In this document: piece after piece, positions 1 through 10,304 of the stretch
Layout: each line of letters begins with the position of its first letter
Position numbering within the stretch: position 1 is the first letter of the stretch
Assembly: GCA_019454045.1 (NCBI GenBank)
Contig: SKCR01023430.1
Location: 62,001 to 126,000, forward strand
Reading direction: 5' to 3'
DNA: 64,000 nucleotides
Source of the DNA: Zanthoxylum bungeanum
Lineage: Eukaryota > Streptophyta > Magnoliopsida > Sapindales > Rutaceae
The notes under the pieces: generated by a model
What the model saw: only the letters and a program-made list of their open reading frames with translations
Databases searched by the model: none
Told to the model about the DNA's origin: nothing
Made by a program: the position numbers and the translations under genes

Positions 1-289
1 TTCGGACTTGGATGTCCCCCTACCGGATCTAGGAATTGGATTGGATCCAATCGATCTTAGAGATCTACCTAGTTAATTATCATGCAATTTGTTGGGCAAA
101 ATCAAGATTGTGTGATATTTAACGGGATCCTAGCCCACTAGGAAACACGGTTTCCCAAGTACTCAACAGAGGGTTAGAGGCTCGCCGAAAAATAGTGGGA
201 GGCAAGAATTGAATTTTCAATATTCGTTTAATTACTTGCCATACGCGCTCAAACAAATATCATTCGTCAAATAAATTAAATGTTAGTTG

Positions 290-500
290 GACTAATATTT
301 AAACATTGTTTAATTAACAGTTGGACTGTATTCAAACTATTCATTTATAGTTGATTTTGTAATTGGATTATAGTAATCAATATAATTGATTTTAATCTAT
401 TAATTATAGTTGATTAAATAGTTGGACTATAGTAATCATTATAATAAATAGTACTAAATCGTTGATTAAATAGTTGCACTATTAAAATCAAGATAAAATT
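290..500 (+). repeat. Degenerate pre-gag repeat of copy A
   Basis: Several units of the form GTTGGACTATAGTAATCA, alternating with AT-rich spacer, lie just before the gag remnant. Copy B has the same block near 18965-19225, and C keeps two or three units near 37540-37610. An AACAG at about 315-319, before TTGGACTGTA, matches the proposed leader splice acceptor of copy C. Confidence 0.6.
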
Positions 501-864
501 GAAAGATTGACATTTAAAACATGATTCTAGGGAAATTTTATTTAAATGGTTTAATTTTCAAATTGGGAATAAAGTTTCAGGATGGTCCTGGAAAATAATA
601 AGTTACTTTATTTGATAAAATAACATACTATGCCTAAGCTCGGAGTTAAGCAAATAGTAGAACATAATCTTTGGAAGATTATATGATGATAACTTAAGCG
701 ATTAATCCATTAAGCTTGTCACAGTAGACTCCCTAATTTCTGAATCAGAACTATGGATTAGATCCTTAAAGTATTATAATGAAATTGAAGGATCTTCATA
801 GATCTATACTTAGATCTGAGAAGTACTAAATTGTAAAAATAACTCTTGGAGAGTTAATGACTAT

Positions 865-3800
865 TCTCAATGAGATAAAGTCAAAGTTTGCAATAAGGCA
901 AGTAGCGCTAGTCGCACCTTACTTCGATATTCTAGAAACCCGAGGATTGGCCAAAGGCTTCTGGAGTTATTAAAAAGGGAAAAAGCAAAATCATTATAAT
1001 CTTCTGGGAAGATAAAAGACATATCGCAAAATGTCTGCTTAAATTGTGGCAAACGGGATCGCGGAAGCGTGACTACCGTTTGGACAAAGCAGACAAGAAG
1101 GAATTGAAGACGAGCAAGGCTCTGACTTCAAATTTGTTTGTGAAGATCATGTTCACTACTAGTATTGAAATTGGATTTTAAATACTTAGTGTGGTACATA
1201 AAATATATGCATTGATGTTCAGAATCTGCTATGAGGAGGATACTGACTTCGATTGAGATTTATCTGCGATTTGGAAACGAGACGAAAGTCGCTGTTTTAA
1301 CCGTAGATACCTAAGTTTAGGAACTACCCTCGGGTTTGTACATAAATTTGGAAACTATTATATGGTAACTAGTTTGACTAGAGATATTATCTTTATATCA
1401 GTGTTTAACCCGCTGCGAGTGAACCTTTATATTCTAGAACACTAAATTGTTTCATTATATAAAGATGATATTGAGATAAACACATTAGATGTGAATAACA
1501 TAATTTATATTTTGAATATAAATAAATCTCAAACATATAACATGACAAACAAATAGCTCAAACTGATTTGATAAGAAGAAACTAATTGTGGCATTGTTGT
1601 CTGCGACACAATCAAACAAGACTCGTATATCCACACTTTCAAAGAGTTGCTACTCGGACTGATTTGATTCCATTCAAATAAAGTCTACGAATATAGTTTA
1701 TTAGGCAAAGTGCCTAAAATATCTTTACTCGGTAAAAGTGTAAATGCCACCGATCTATTAGCCCTAGTTTATAGTGAAGCAAGTGGGCCCATGTCTAGCT
1801 AGGCTAGAAGTGGATATGAATATTTCGTGACCATTACGGATGTGTCATCGCGTTATGGTTATGTGTTTCTTTTGAAGAAACACAAATCGTAAACTTTACA
1901 AGTTTCGACACGAAATAGACAAATAGATCGACTAAAGTATTAAACCGTCACGGTAAGACCGTAATGGAAAATACTTAGGCAATAAGTTTCTAATATACTT
2001 GAAAGAGTAAACTATTCTTTCAACTGAGGACTCCTCCCGGAACACGTCAGTTTGACGGTGTGTCCAAACTGAGTAACCGAATTTCGTTAGACATGATAAG
2101 GTTAATCATGAGTCGCTCTGAGCTACCATTTCCTTCAACGGATAAGTATAAACAGTGCAGAACTTATTTTGAATAAGGTTCCATAAAATATGTTTGACAG
2201 ATATCATATTAGATATGAACAGGAAAAGAAACTAGGTTTCTCATTCCTGAATATTTGGGTGTGCTAGGCATATGTTTGGATGATACCAAACAAGAACCGA
2301 AAATGGATAAATGCCAATATGGTTATCTTAGGGATACAAAAGTATAGTACTTATAGAACTCACAAAGAGAACAATTTAATTGTTGCTCACCATGCGGTTT
2401 TCCTAAGAGGAATACCGATATGCAGTGGTAAGTGGGAGGATAGTAAAACTCGATGAAAATAGAAGTAATACTATTCAAGGCACCGATTCCTAATGGAACA
2501 AAAATAGTTCATCAAGGATGAAACTATACCATAATCATCGAATACACAAGAACCGCGTAAGTCGGAGAGAGTCAGAAAACAACCTAGGGTATGGGTTTCT
2601 GCTCTCACCTCATAAAGATGTCTATCTTATTGAGGAATACCAACTGACTATGTATGAGGAAGTGATACAAGGTATCGGCTCCCTATTATGGCAAAGTGCC
2701 ATGAGTCCAAAACGGATTCCATGTATATCAACGAAGTTTGGATACTAGTTGATGTACCGCAAGGCATTGTGCCTATTGGTACTTATAAGTCTTCAAGGAA
2801 GACATACATAGATGACAACATACCAACGTATAAAGTTAGGCTTTTAGCAGAAAGGTATCGTTTTCAATATTGTGTTGATTACGATTCAACCTTTCAACTG
2901 TTGCCACGGTAAATCCATTTGGATAATGCTTGCAAATGCTGCATGTTTCATTTGTGAAATATTTCAGCTTAACGGGAAAATCACTTTCCTGAAAAGCAAA
3001 CCTTTAGGAGGATGTTTACAACATCCTGTCGATATTGTCGTACCAAAACTAACGAACAAGGTTTGCGGGTTATTCGATCCATGTTTGGATTGAAGCAAGA
3101 ATAGGTTCTTGGAATTACCGTTTTGATGTAATCATAATAGAGTATGATTTAATTCAAAACGAAATGATTCACGTGTATATAGGAGGTTAGTGGGAGCGCA
3201 CTGACAATAAATGTCCTGTAAATAATGATAACATACATCATTTCTTGGAAATGATATTCCCATATAACTATCGGTTAAAGCTTGGCTTTCATAAATAATC
3301 TCCGAGAAATCGTACATTGAAAAATGTACGCGAGCTGGTGTCTCATACGCTTTGAGCATATGGATTCACAATCAGGCCAATCCAAGTGATAGTCACTGGA
3401 TTGATGTTAAGAACATATGTTAGTATCTTAGAGAACTAAGGATGCTGTCTTAAAGTATGGAGATGGAGAACTTGAAGTGACTGGGATCACTGTTGCAAGT
3501 TTCCTAAACCGATAAAAATGACTATAACTCGTAAACGGTACTATACAGTTTGAATAACGGAACAGTGAGCTTGAAATCTTCCAAGCAAGATACTGTTACC
3601 GAATAAACAACAAATGCGGGTTAATTGATGCAGCTGAGGCGGCAATAGAATCCATTTGGGTCGATAACTAATCTAATTAGATTAGATATAATTCTGTTAG
3701 CAGCTGAGCTAGGCGTCAGCACAGGCTAAAGATTTAATGGTCTCATCAACGATCCAGATACATACTTCGACTATTCATCTGATTCGTTCAGATCATACAT

Positions 3801-3900
3801 CGTGGCGATGTGATGCTCGAATAAATCACATCAGACGATAATCATGAAAATCCACTGACGAAAATCTTTTCTCAGCAGTTTGAGCCAACCGTATATAGTT
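865..3900 (+). pseudogene. Copy A gag-pol remnant
   Basis: Order and wording follow the Copia polyprotein, as shown by alignment with copy C: a zinc-knuckle remnant near 1035-1075 (Cys-Leu-Asn-Cys readable), protease and pre-integrase stretches to about 1800, integrase core to about 2280, reverse transcriptase near 2690-3340 and RNase H near 3440-3900. A readable piece is GTVSLKSSKQDTVT at about 3558-3600. Stops and frameshifts occur every few dozen codons, so no protein is made. Bases 3705-3725 lack a stretch that in copy C encodes the YCDNN residues of RNase H; copy B lacks the same stretch. Confidence 0.8.
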
Positions 3901-3934
3901 TGGGTGTAAGACACTCGAGTGACTGGCTATAGGC

Positions 3935-3946
3935 CAAGTGGGAGAT
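3935..3946 (+). other. Polypurine tract of copy A
   Basis: CAAGTGGGAGAT directly precedes the 3' LTR and matches the tract in copies B, C and D. It primes plus-strand DNA synthesis in this family. Confidence 0.8.
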
Positions 3947-5460
3947 TGATTGACAATTATGACCCATAGCGTCACTATTTGTACAGATAACGGTGTTGTT
4001 GTATAAATTAACTATGTGACAAAGGAGATTGCACTCTTATCATTTGTGATTAGATCACCTAGATGTATAAATGATAAGAGGTCATTATGATTTGTTCCTG
4101 GATTGAGAATGATATGAGACAGTATCAGTCCACGACAGATAAATGATTAAATATCCATAGTCAGAGTATTATCGAGATTGGACATCGATAAATACGTAAA
4201 AGACTAGTATTACACTTTTGCGCGTTGTGAGGGAATAACGGCATTGTTCTCATAAATTTGGGTATAGGATACTCATGCAAGTGTAATAGGAGGTTGTGTT
4301 TTACAGATGGTATGGGAAACAGCTTCCCTCTAGATAGACCCCCGCGGAATTCCATTGGTAGTATGACTTTGTGTCTATGGAAGTCTGAAATCAGGGTAGG
4401 TGTATTTGGTCTTAAACTGAGACTTGCACCGCTAATACTTGTGATAATTAATATACTTTGGTTGCGGTCGTCCAGGGCTTTAACAGGTACTGTGTATGCC
4501 TATGCTGGGAATATTGAGAATCGTAGTGTGTTGGGTGTGATGTCAAGACGGAAGTGTCACTCCAGTCTTATGGAGGTGATGGTCACGTAGGATACGGTAC
4601 TAGTACTGTTAAGTACTGCAGTCATCGGGATAAATAGACAAGGTCATGTTTATTCGATTATAGAGACTAGTTACCAGACATCCGACATGTGCTTCGTACG
4701 GGGCAGACACAATTCCAGCCCCAGGCCTAGCACGTGATCATCCGATACTGGATCGACATACACAATACTACGTATACTACGCCTAATATAGATCCTTTAT
4801 TCCTGTAAGGATATTTCTTGAGAATAGGGTAGGCATGGGGCTTTGCTAGAAGCCAACATTGTCTTGTAAATTGGTATAAACGTAGTACGAGGTACTTACG
4901 TGTTCGGATAGTCCGACGACCCGATTTACTGCCAACATATTTGGGGATCTCATGGGTCGCTTCCCGAAGATTCACCTATGACGTATGACTCGCACTTTAT
5001 TAATCTGGGATTAATTAGATGGGAGAGAAAATTAATCTGGGATTAATTGCAGAGATATTTTATCTATGGTAAAATATTATTAAAATGAGAGATAACGATT
5101 AATTTGGAATAAATCGATTAAATTAATATATTTGATATATTAAACGAAATTAGATTTCGACGCGGAATTAAAATTAGATTTTAATTCGGGCGACCGAGTT
5201 AATTTAGAATTATTCGTTAGCGACGTGAATAGTGATTTCGCTGGACATAATCATTTCATTGCGTCGCAACGGAAAATTTGTTAATTTGGAATTAGTGAAC
5301 CCGAGCCCGGGATTGTTTACGAGCGCATTCGCATTTCAAATTCTAGTGCGGCACGCAAGTCAAATCAAGTGTCAAATCATTAGTCACATCAAGCGTCAAA
5401 TCAAATGTCACTTTGAGTGATGCGACAAGTTGTCACTTGATTGAGTGATGTGAGTTGATG
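3947..5460 (+). repeat. 3' LTR of copy A, right end unresolved
   Basis: The LTR opens TGATTGACAATTATGACCCA, aligning with the LTR starts of B and C. It carries the family's palindrome ladder at about 4998-5222. By eye it follows the B LTR to about 5450, after which similarity is weak. The terminal part is either strongly diverged or replaced. Confidence 0.75.
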
Positions 5461-5840
5461 TGAATACTGATGGAAGTGGTTGGCAATTGTGGCTTGAGTT
5501 TTTGTATTTGCTAAATCATTTATTTGATTTTTTGAAAATGGAATATTGTGTATTAGATACACAAAATGATAAACAAATACATAACTTCCATCTCTCCCTT
5601 CTTACACACGGTTGGAAAATGTGTCGTCTCTTATGGTATATCGGATGGAAACCCAGACGTAAATTCCGTAGCCGAATCCGAATGGGCGGTAGTGCGGTCT
5701 GTACTTGGGAAACAACTTCACGTACCACTTGAGGAAATGGCACATCTTTCACTTTATTTTATCTTGTTTGTTTATTATTCGCATTTTATATTCCGTCTTT
5801 TACTTTCCGCACGTTTGCTTGTTGTATTGATGATATAGTG
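5461..5840. other. Unassigned stretch after copy A
   Basis: No confident gene. There is an open frame of 90 codons at 5566-5838 (plus), and the part near 5630-5750 has coding-like base composition, but I recognise no domain. It may be the diverged end of the copy A LTR or an older fragment. Confidence 0.3.
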
Positions 5841-5841
5841 C

Positions 5842-6520
5842 GCATGGGCTTAGTATGTTGGTCTAAAGGTTCTCTATTTGAGGGAAGAAAAGTCTAAAAT
5901 GCTACTTTACGACAATACTTTACCGCGCCGGACGAAGTGTGTTTGATTGAATGTGAGATATATTCAATCGAGTATACGAAGTCCTATATTGTTGTCTTTA
6001 TTTTATATGTACTTTGATGTAATGGGCATGAGCTTAGTATGTTGGTCTAAAGGTTCTCTAGTAGAGGGAAGAAAAGTCCAAAAAGCTACCTTTACGACAA
6101 TACTTTGCCGCGCCGGACGAAGTGTGTTTGATTGAATGTGAGATATGTTTAATCGAGTATACAAAGTCCTATATTGTTGTTTTTACTTTCTATGCATTGT
6201 GATGTAATGCTCATGGGCTTAGTATGTTGGTCTAAAGGTTCCCTATTTGAGGGAATAAAAGTCTAAAAGACTACCTTTACCATAATACTTTGCCTCGCCT
6301 TTTATTATTCCGTTATTTACTTTTTTTATATCATCTCCTTGCATAATCATGCATCATATTGTCAAGCGCATGGGTAAATCAATTGGATTAAGGGTCCTCC
6401 ATTTCGAAAATGAAAAGCCTAAGGGCTACCTTTGCCACGATGTTTTACCACGCCGGACAAAGCACGTTCGATTGAACGTAAGATACGTTCAATCGGATAC
6501 TTGAAGTCCTATATAGATGT
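5842..6520. repeat. Tandem repeat, ~184-bp unit, about 3.6 copies
   Basis: Units begin at about 5842, 6026, 6211 and 6368. Each starts near GCATGGGCTTAGTATGTTGG and runs through a segment containing CGCGCCGGACGAAGTG and a stretch rich in TTGAATG and TCAATCGAG. Spacing is about 184, 185 and 157 bases, so the third unit is shortened. It lies in old filler into which Athila F inserted. Such arrays occur in untranslated parts of large gypsy elements of the Tat/Ogre type, but I cannot prove that origin. Confidence 0.75.
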
Positions 6521-6848
6521 GGGCATATATTGCATCTCTATTCTTTTTCATTTATTGTGTATCTTCTTTTGTATCGCATCATGACACGTTTATTTTAGTG
6601 TATAATTGCCTCTTTAATTATATCTTTACATTATGCACTTAATTGTCTCTCTTTAATATGCATGCTTGTACAATTATTGTTTATTTGTGTCTCTGTGTTT
6701 ATCAATATAATGTGGTCATGAAATTATATGCTTGCCGTTATTCTAATTTTATTTTTTTATGCATGAACTTAGAAGTAGATTATCCTTGGAAATATATGTT
6801 GCTTAGGCTTGGTTAGATTATTTCACAAATCCTTTCATTACAAGTGGC
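6521..6848. other. AT-rich filler, nothing recognised
   Basis: No open frame, RNA gene or clear element end is seen. This sequence was continuous with 29626 onward before element F inserted. Confidence 0.5.
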
Positions 6849-6853
6849 ATAAG
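6849..6853. repeat. Target duplication ATAAG, left of F
   Basis: ATAAG here and at 29621-29625 flank element F exactly, giving a perfect 5-bp duplication. Confidence 0.9.
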
Positions 6854-7759
6854 TGATCGGAGCGTAAACACACACGTATAACGCAAGCGTACGTATCGTT
6901 CAAGTAGTATAAAAAGTATCGATCCCACGAGGACTTAATACCTAAGCTATTAATTTTATGAGGTCAAATGATTACTAGTATCTAACAGGTTGTTTAATTG
7001 ATTTGAAATGGCAACGATTCTAAATTTAAAGACAAGTAAATAAAATTGTTCGAAAGTAGATTTTAAGAAAATTAAATATTAAAAACTATCTAGGATTGTG
7101 ATTTCTTTGCAATATCATTTTAAATATGAAGTGGTTATCTTATAGCTGGGTAAAATATTGATTTATTAACCTGGAACACTAAATTATGTAAAAGCCTCTT
7201 CCGATGGTCAACTACAAATATCCAGTATATCTAATTGAACCATATGTCTATGTCAACCAAATTACCTAGATTCATTAAGATTAAGTTCCAATTATGGCTA
7301 CCCCCACCCGACATGTATATTCCTATCCTGTAAGGAAATATATTAAAAGGGTTATCTATCCTCAATGAAGATCGTGGGCTATTGAGTCTAAGGTCTTAAA
7401 CTTAAAATCCCTATGTCTAGTTCATTTTAAGTTTACCTAATCAATTTAATTAATGGCCAGTTAATTAAAAAGTATTAAGATTAAGACTCAATAAATAAAT
7501 CTTTATATTACCCAAACTATAATCTAACCCCTTATAAACCGGTGATATTGAAATTCATCACAACCCTAGATACTAACTTAGTTACGACACATAGCTAGGG
7601 CTGGTAAAATAAAAGGCATAAAATAAAAATACTGAAAGTAAATGCGTTAAAGTAAATACTAAAAGGTGAAAATAAAATGCTAAGGTAAAATGAAATAACT
7701 TCTACTATTTACTATTTAGATATCTCCCATAAAATAATATATAAACTTGTGATAATAAT

Positions 7760-7970
7760 ACCAACCGACCAATCTAGCGGTATCCTGATTAAGTCAAATT
7801 AAGTCCAACCAGCCATTAAGGCGGTAATATTTGTCTATAAACCAGCCATAAAGGCGGAACCAAAATTAAATTACTAACCGACCAATATAGCGGTATCCTT
7901 GATTAGTCAGGTTTAAACCAGATTAAAATTAAATTATCAACCGACCAATATAGCGGTATCCTTTTTAAGT
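7760..7970 (-). repeat. Structured short repeats inside the F LTR
   Basis: On the plus strand CCGACCAATATAGCGG (three copies, one with CTAG) alternates with CCAGCCATTAAGGCGG-like units (two copies). Each can fold on a short GC stem. The other LTR repeats them at about 28395-28600, and G keeps a trace near 61370. Confidence 0.65.
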
Positions 7971-8248
7971 CAAATTTTAAATAGTGAATATATTATTTTT
8001 AAGGGAGATTAATCTAAATAGCAATAGTAAAAGAATTAATTTTCACCCTAGCTGGGGAAGTTACCTCCTTATGGTGAATAGTAAAAACTATAAAAGTAAG
8101 AAAGTAAATCTATTATTACATAACGTAATTAAAATTATTACAAAACTAAAAACTAAAATTTAAACGAAACTTAGAGAGAGAAGAACTCCATATTTACATC
8201 AAATAAATGGGAGGGAATGGTACAACAAAATCTGAAATCTCGAGCTGA

Positions 8249-8255
8249 ATTTATA
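8249..8255 (-). promoter_or_regulatory. TATA box of the F LTR
   Basis: TATAAAT on the minus strand followed by TCAGCTCG. Element G has TATAAAT at about 61079 followed by TGAAGCTGAATTCAG, so the box and its downstream context are conserved between two diverged LTRs. ACGTG boxes begin about 90 bases upstream. Confidence 0.55.
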
Positions 8256-8342
8256 AGCCTCGGTGAGGTTCCAGCGTCGCGATGCCAAGGCCTTGGCGTC
8301 GCTACGCCAACTGCAGTTGGCGTGGCATGTTCTGGTTTTGAG

Positions 8343-8709
8343 ACGTGGCAATTCAGACAAGAAGATACGGCCACGTGGCGAGGCGGCTAAGAGCTCAATT
8401 ATTATGCTGACGTGCGATGACGTGGCGCTGACGTGGCAAGGCGGCTGAGATCAATTTTCAGCACCGTAGGATTGCGACATGAGTCACGGTGTGATTGGCT
8501 GATGATGATGTGGCATGTTGACTCTGTTGACCTGCTGACGTGGCTGATGACGTGGCATGACGCATGACAGAGTCGACTCGTTGACCGAATGACGTGGCGA
8601 CATGTAGGACGACACATGGCACACGTGGAAATAGTAATTTTCGGACACCGTAATATGATGACACGTGACACGACTTAAGTTAGTAGCTCGGCTGTGATGG
8701 TGACACGTG
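8343..8709 (-). promoter_or_regulatory. Array of ACGTG (G-box/ABRE-type) cores in the F LTR
   Basis: ACGTG cores start at 8343, 8373, 8410, 8420, 8431, 8538, 8550, 8592, 8623, 8663 and 8705, most as TGACGTGGC or ACACGTGGC. They lie about 90-450 bases upstream of the TATA box in element orientation. ACGTGGC and ACGTGTC are known binding cores of plant bZIP factors; function here is inferred only. Confidence 0.55.
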
Positions 8710-8992
8710 GCACGGTGCATGTTAGCAAAGTCAAACTTCTCAAATTCTGACCCGTTGACCCGACGTACTATAGCAGATGTGGTGCACGTTAGGCGTCGCG
8801 ACAGGCCAAAATTACCGAAATGCCCTTTTTCCAATTTTCACTGTTTTGCTCCAAATCACCTCCAGAATGTCCTGAAACTTTATTTATCTATAAAATAACA
8901 CAAAATACATCAAAACATTCGCAAAAATCAAGAAACTATACAAAATATTAGGATGAATGAGTGAGAAATAGTGATATAAATACCACTCATCA

Positions 8993-9005
8993 CACCCCCA
9001 AACCT
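8993..9005 (-). other. Polypurine tract of F
   Basis: AGGTTTGGGGGTG on the minus strand abuts the 3' LTR. G has the same 13 bases at 60511-60523. Confidence 0.9.
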
Positions 9006-10199
9006 AACATTTTACTAGTCCTCGAGCAAAACATAGAATAAAATAACATAATTAAAATTTAACTAAGCCACTTTAGTAGGGATCACGGTTGCATTTAGCA
9101 TATGTAACAAGCTTTTAAACCCCTAGGTGTCCCTAGTGAACGAGTTGTAGTCTCGTGAGGGTTTACAGCAATGATGCCCACAAACATTTTACAAAAGTAA
9201 AAAGTTAGTTAAAACTAATGCACACAAAAGCAAAAAGACAAGAGAAAAGAGAATAAAGAAGTTAGTGACTACTCAAGTGAAACTTCTATTCCAAGTTACT
9301 AGTTGTTTTGTTTCATTATAAATTTCTGAATAAGTAAATTCTCCGATTATATTTACCATTCTCCATATACACAACCAGCATAATATTAATCAACTTCATT
9401 TTTTCCCACAACAGTCACAAGTATAGTTGATAAGAGAGTAATATTTTTGTCCTAAAGTTTTATCAGATTTCACACATTTTGTAGCAATGGAATAATTTTT
9501 CTAATTTTTTCTTTGATTTTTTATTTATTTATATACAATATCTTCCGTATATGTAGCGAGTGTTGGGTCGGTGGCTCCCAAACCAGTTGGCTTTAGGGCA
9601 CCAGGTGTTAAGACACCCATACGAACTTAATTACTCAGACTTCAGATATATATATTTTTTTGCAGCATCTTTGATCGATATAGCGAGCTTTGGGCCAGTG
9701 ACTCCCAACCAGTTGGTTTTAGGGCACTAGGTGTTAAAACACCCTAACAGACTTAATAACTCAGATCTCGGACGTTTTTTGTTTTTTTTTACTCCACTGC
9801 TTTTTGAGATGCTTCCTCCAATTAAACTAGAGCACTGAATATTACAAACTTTTCAATTTTAGCTCATGTCCGTATGTTTCCATGTATGTTAATAATACAT
9901 GTCAACTGAGCACATGAAGATTCATTTTAGTTAGTGTTATGGAGAATTCACAAATTAAATAATTTAAAAGGAAATAAACAAAAATTAACTTGTTTTGAAA
10001 TAGGTTTGAGATACGTCTCAGGAGTGGAAAATCCTTACTCGGCTATCTTTTACCAATTTCACCTTTTTAGTCAAAACACAAAAACGCAAAATATTTTTGT
10101 AATTTTTGAAAATTTTTCAATTTTTTTGTATTTTTCGAAAAATTTTGAACTAAAAATAAAAACAACATACAACTAAAAACAAGATATTAATCAACTAAT
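9006..10199 (-). other. 3' noncoding region of F
   Basis: About 1.2 kb without a supportable gene lies between the LOG gene and the polypurine tract. It holds a structured tandem repeat at 9541-9780 and A/T tracts near 10060-10150. G has the equivalent at 59263-60510 with recognisable similarity. Confidence 0.7.
9541..9780 (-). repeat. Tandem structured repeat in the F 3' region
   Basis: Two units, about 9544-9648 and 9667-9770. Each has three inverted repeats: GGTGTTAAGACACC or GGTGTTAAAACACC, a loop of the type AACCAGTTGGTT, and TGGG...CCCA. G has the same two-unit array at 59792-60030 with paired base changes in the stems. Confidence 0.75.
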
Positions 10200-10214
10200 C
10201 CCCCCCCCCCCCCC
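10200..10214 (-). other. Run of 15 C (poly-G on element strand), possible second polypurine tract
   Basis: On the minus strand, GAGACATTGTC-like context then AGGTTTGG and a run of G. G has AGGTTTAAGGGAGGGG at 59351-59366 in the same place after LOG. The tract resembles the main polypurine tract and may act as an internal initiation site. Confidence 0.45.
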
Positions 10215-10304
10215 AAACCTAAATGAGACATTGTCCCCAATGTTTTAAACAGTAGAAGATGAGTTTAGACGATAATACCTGGTTAACTGAAATTCTACAT
10301 GAAT

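Larger units (their letters stand above)
1..5460 (+). mobile_element. Copia LTR retrotransposon copy A, partial and decayed
   Basis: The first bases match the pre-gag leader of copies B (near 18690) and C (near 37250), so the window opens inside the element and its 5' LTR is off the left edge. The interior is a string of gag-pol remnants without a long frame. It ends at a polypurine tract followed by a 3' LTR at 3947. The LTR matches those of B and C to about 5450 and then diverges, so the right end is uncertain. No target duplication can be tested. Several lesions are shared with copy B and absent from C, including loss of about 28 bases in RNase H. Confidence 0.85.
6854..8992 (-). repeat. 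3' LTR of Athila F
   Basis: The LTR runs TGATGAGTGG to CGATCA on the minus strand. It contains ACGTG boxes at 8343-8709, a TATAAAT box at 8249-8255, and five short structured repeats at about 7760-7970. It pairs with 27495-29620; many differences between the two are C-to-T or G-to-A at CpG. Confidence 0.93.

Noticed and set aside
4258..4590. 110-codon frame inside the copy A LTR (and similar frames at 33683 and 41974)
   Set aside because: Chance frame in LTR sequence; its equivalents in other copies have different lengths and wording.
5516..5752. Minus-strand 78-codon frame
   Set aside because: No recognisable domain; it overlaps an equally unsupported plus frame.
5842..6520. CRISPR-like array
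   Set aside because: Units are 184 bases with no short repeat/unique spacer pattern, and the sequence is plant.
8402..8834. Overlapping Cys/His-rich frames on the minus strand in the F LTR (also 28944-29347)
   Set aside because: They arise from repeated ACGTGGC/GCCACGT promoter boxes read as codons; three frames are open at once and the paired LTR does not keep them.
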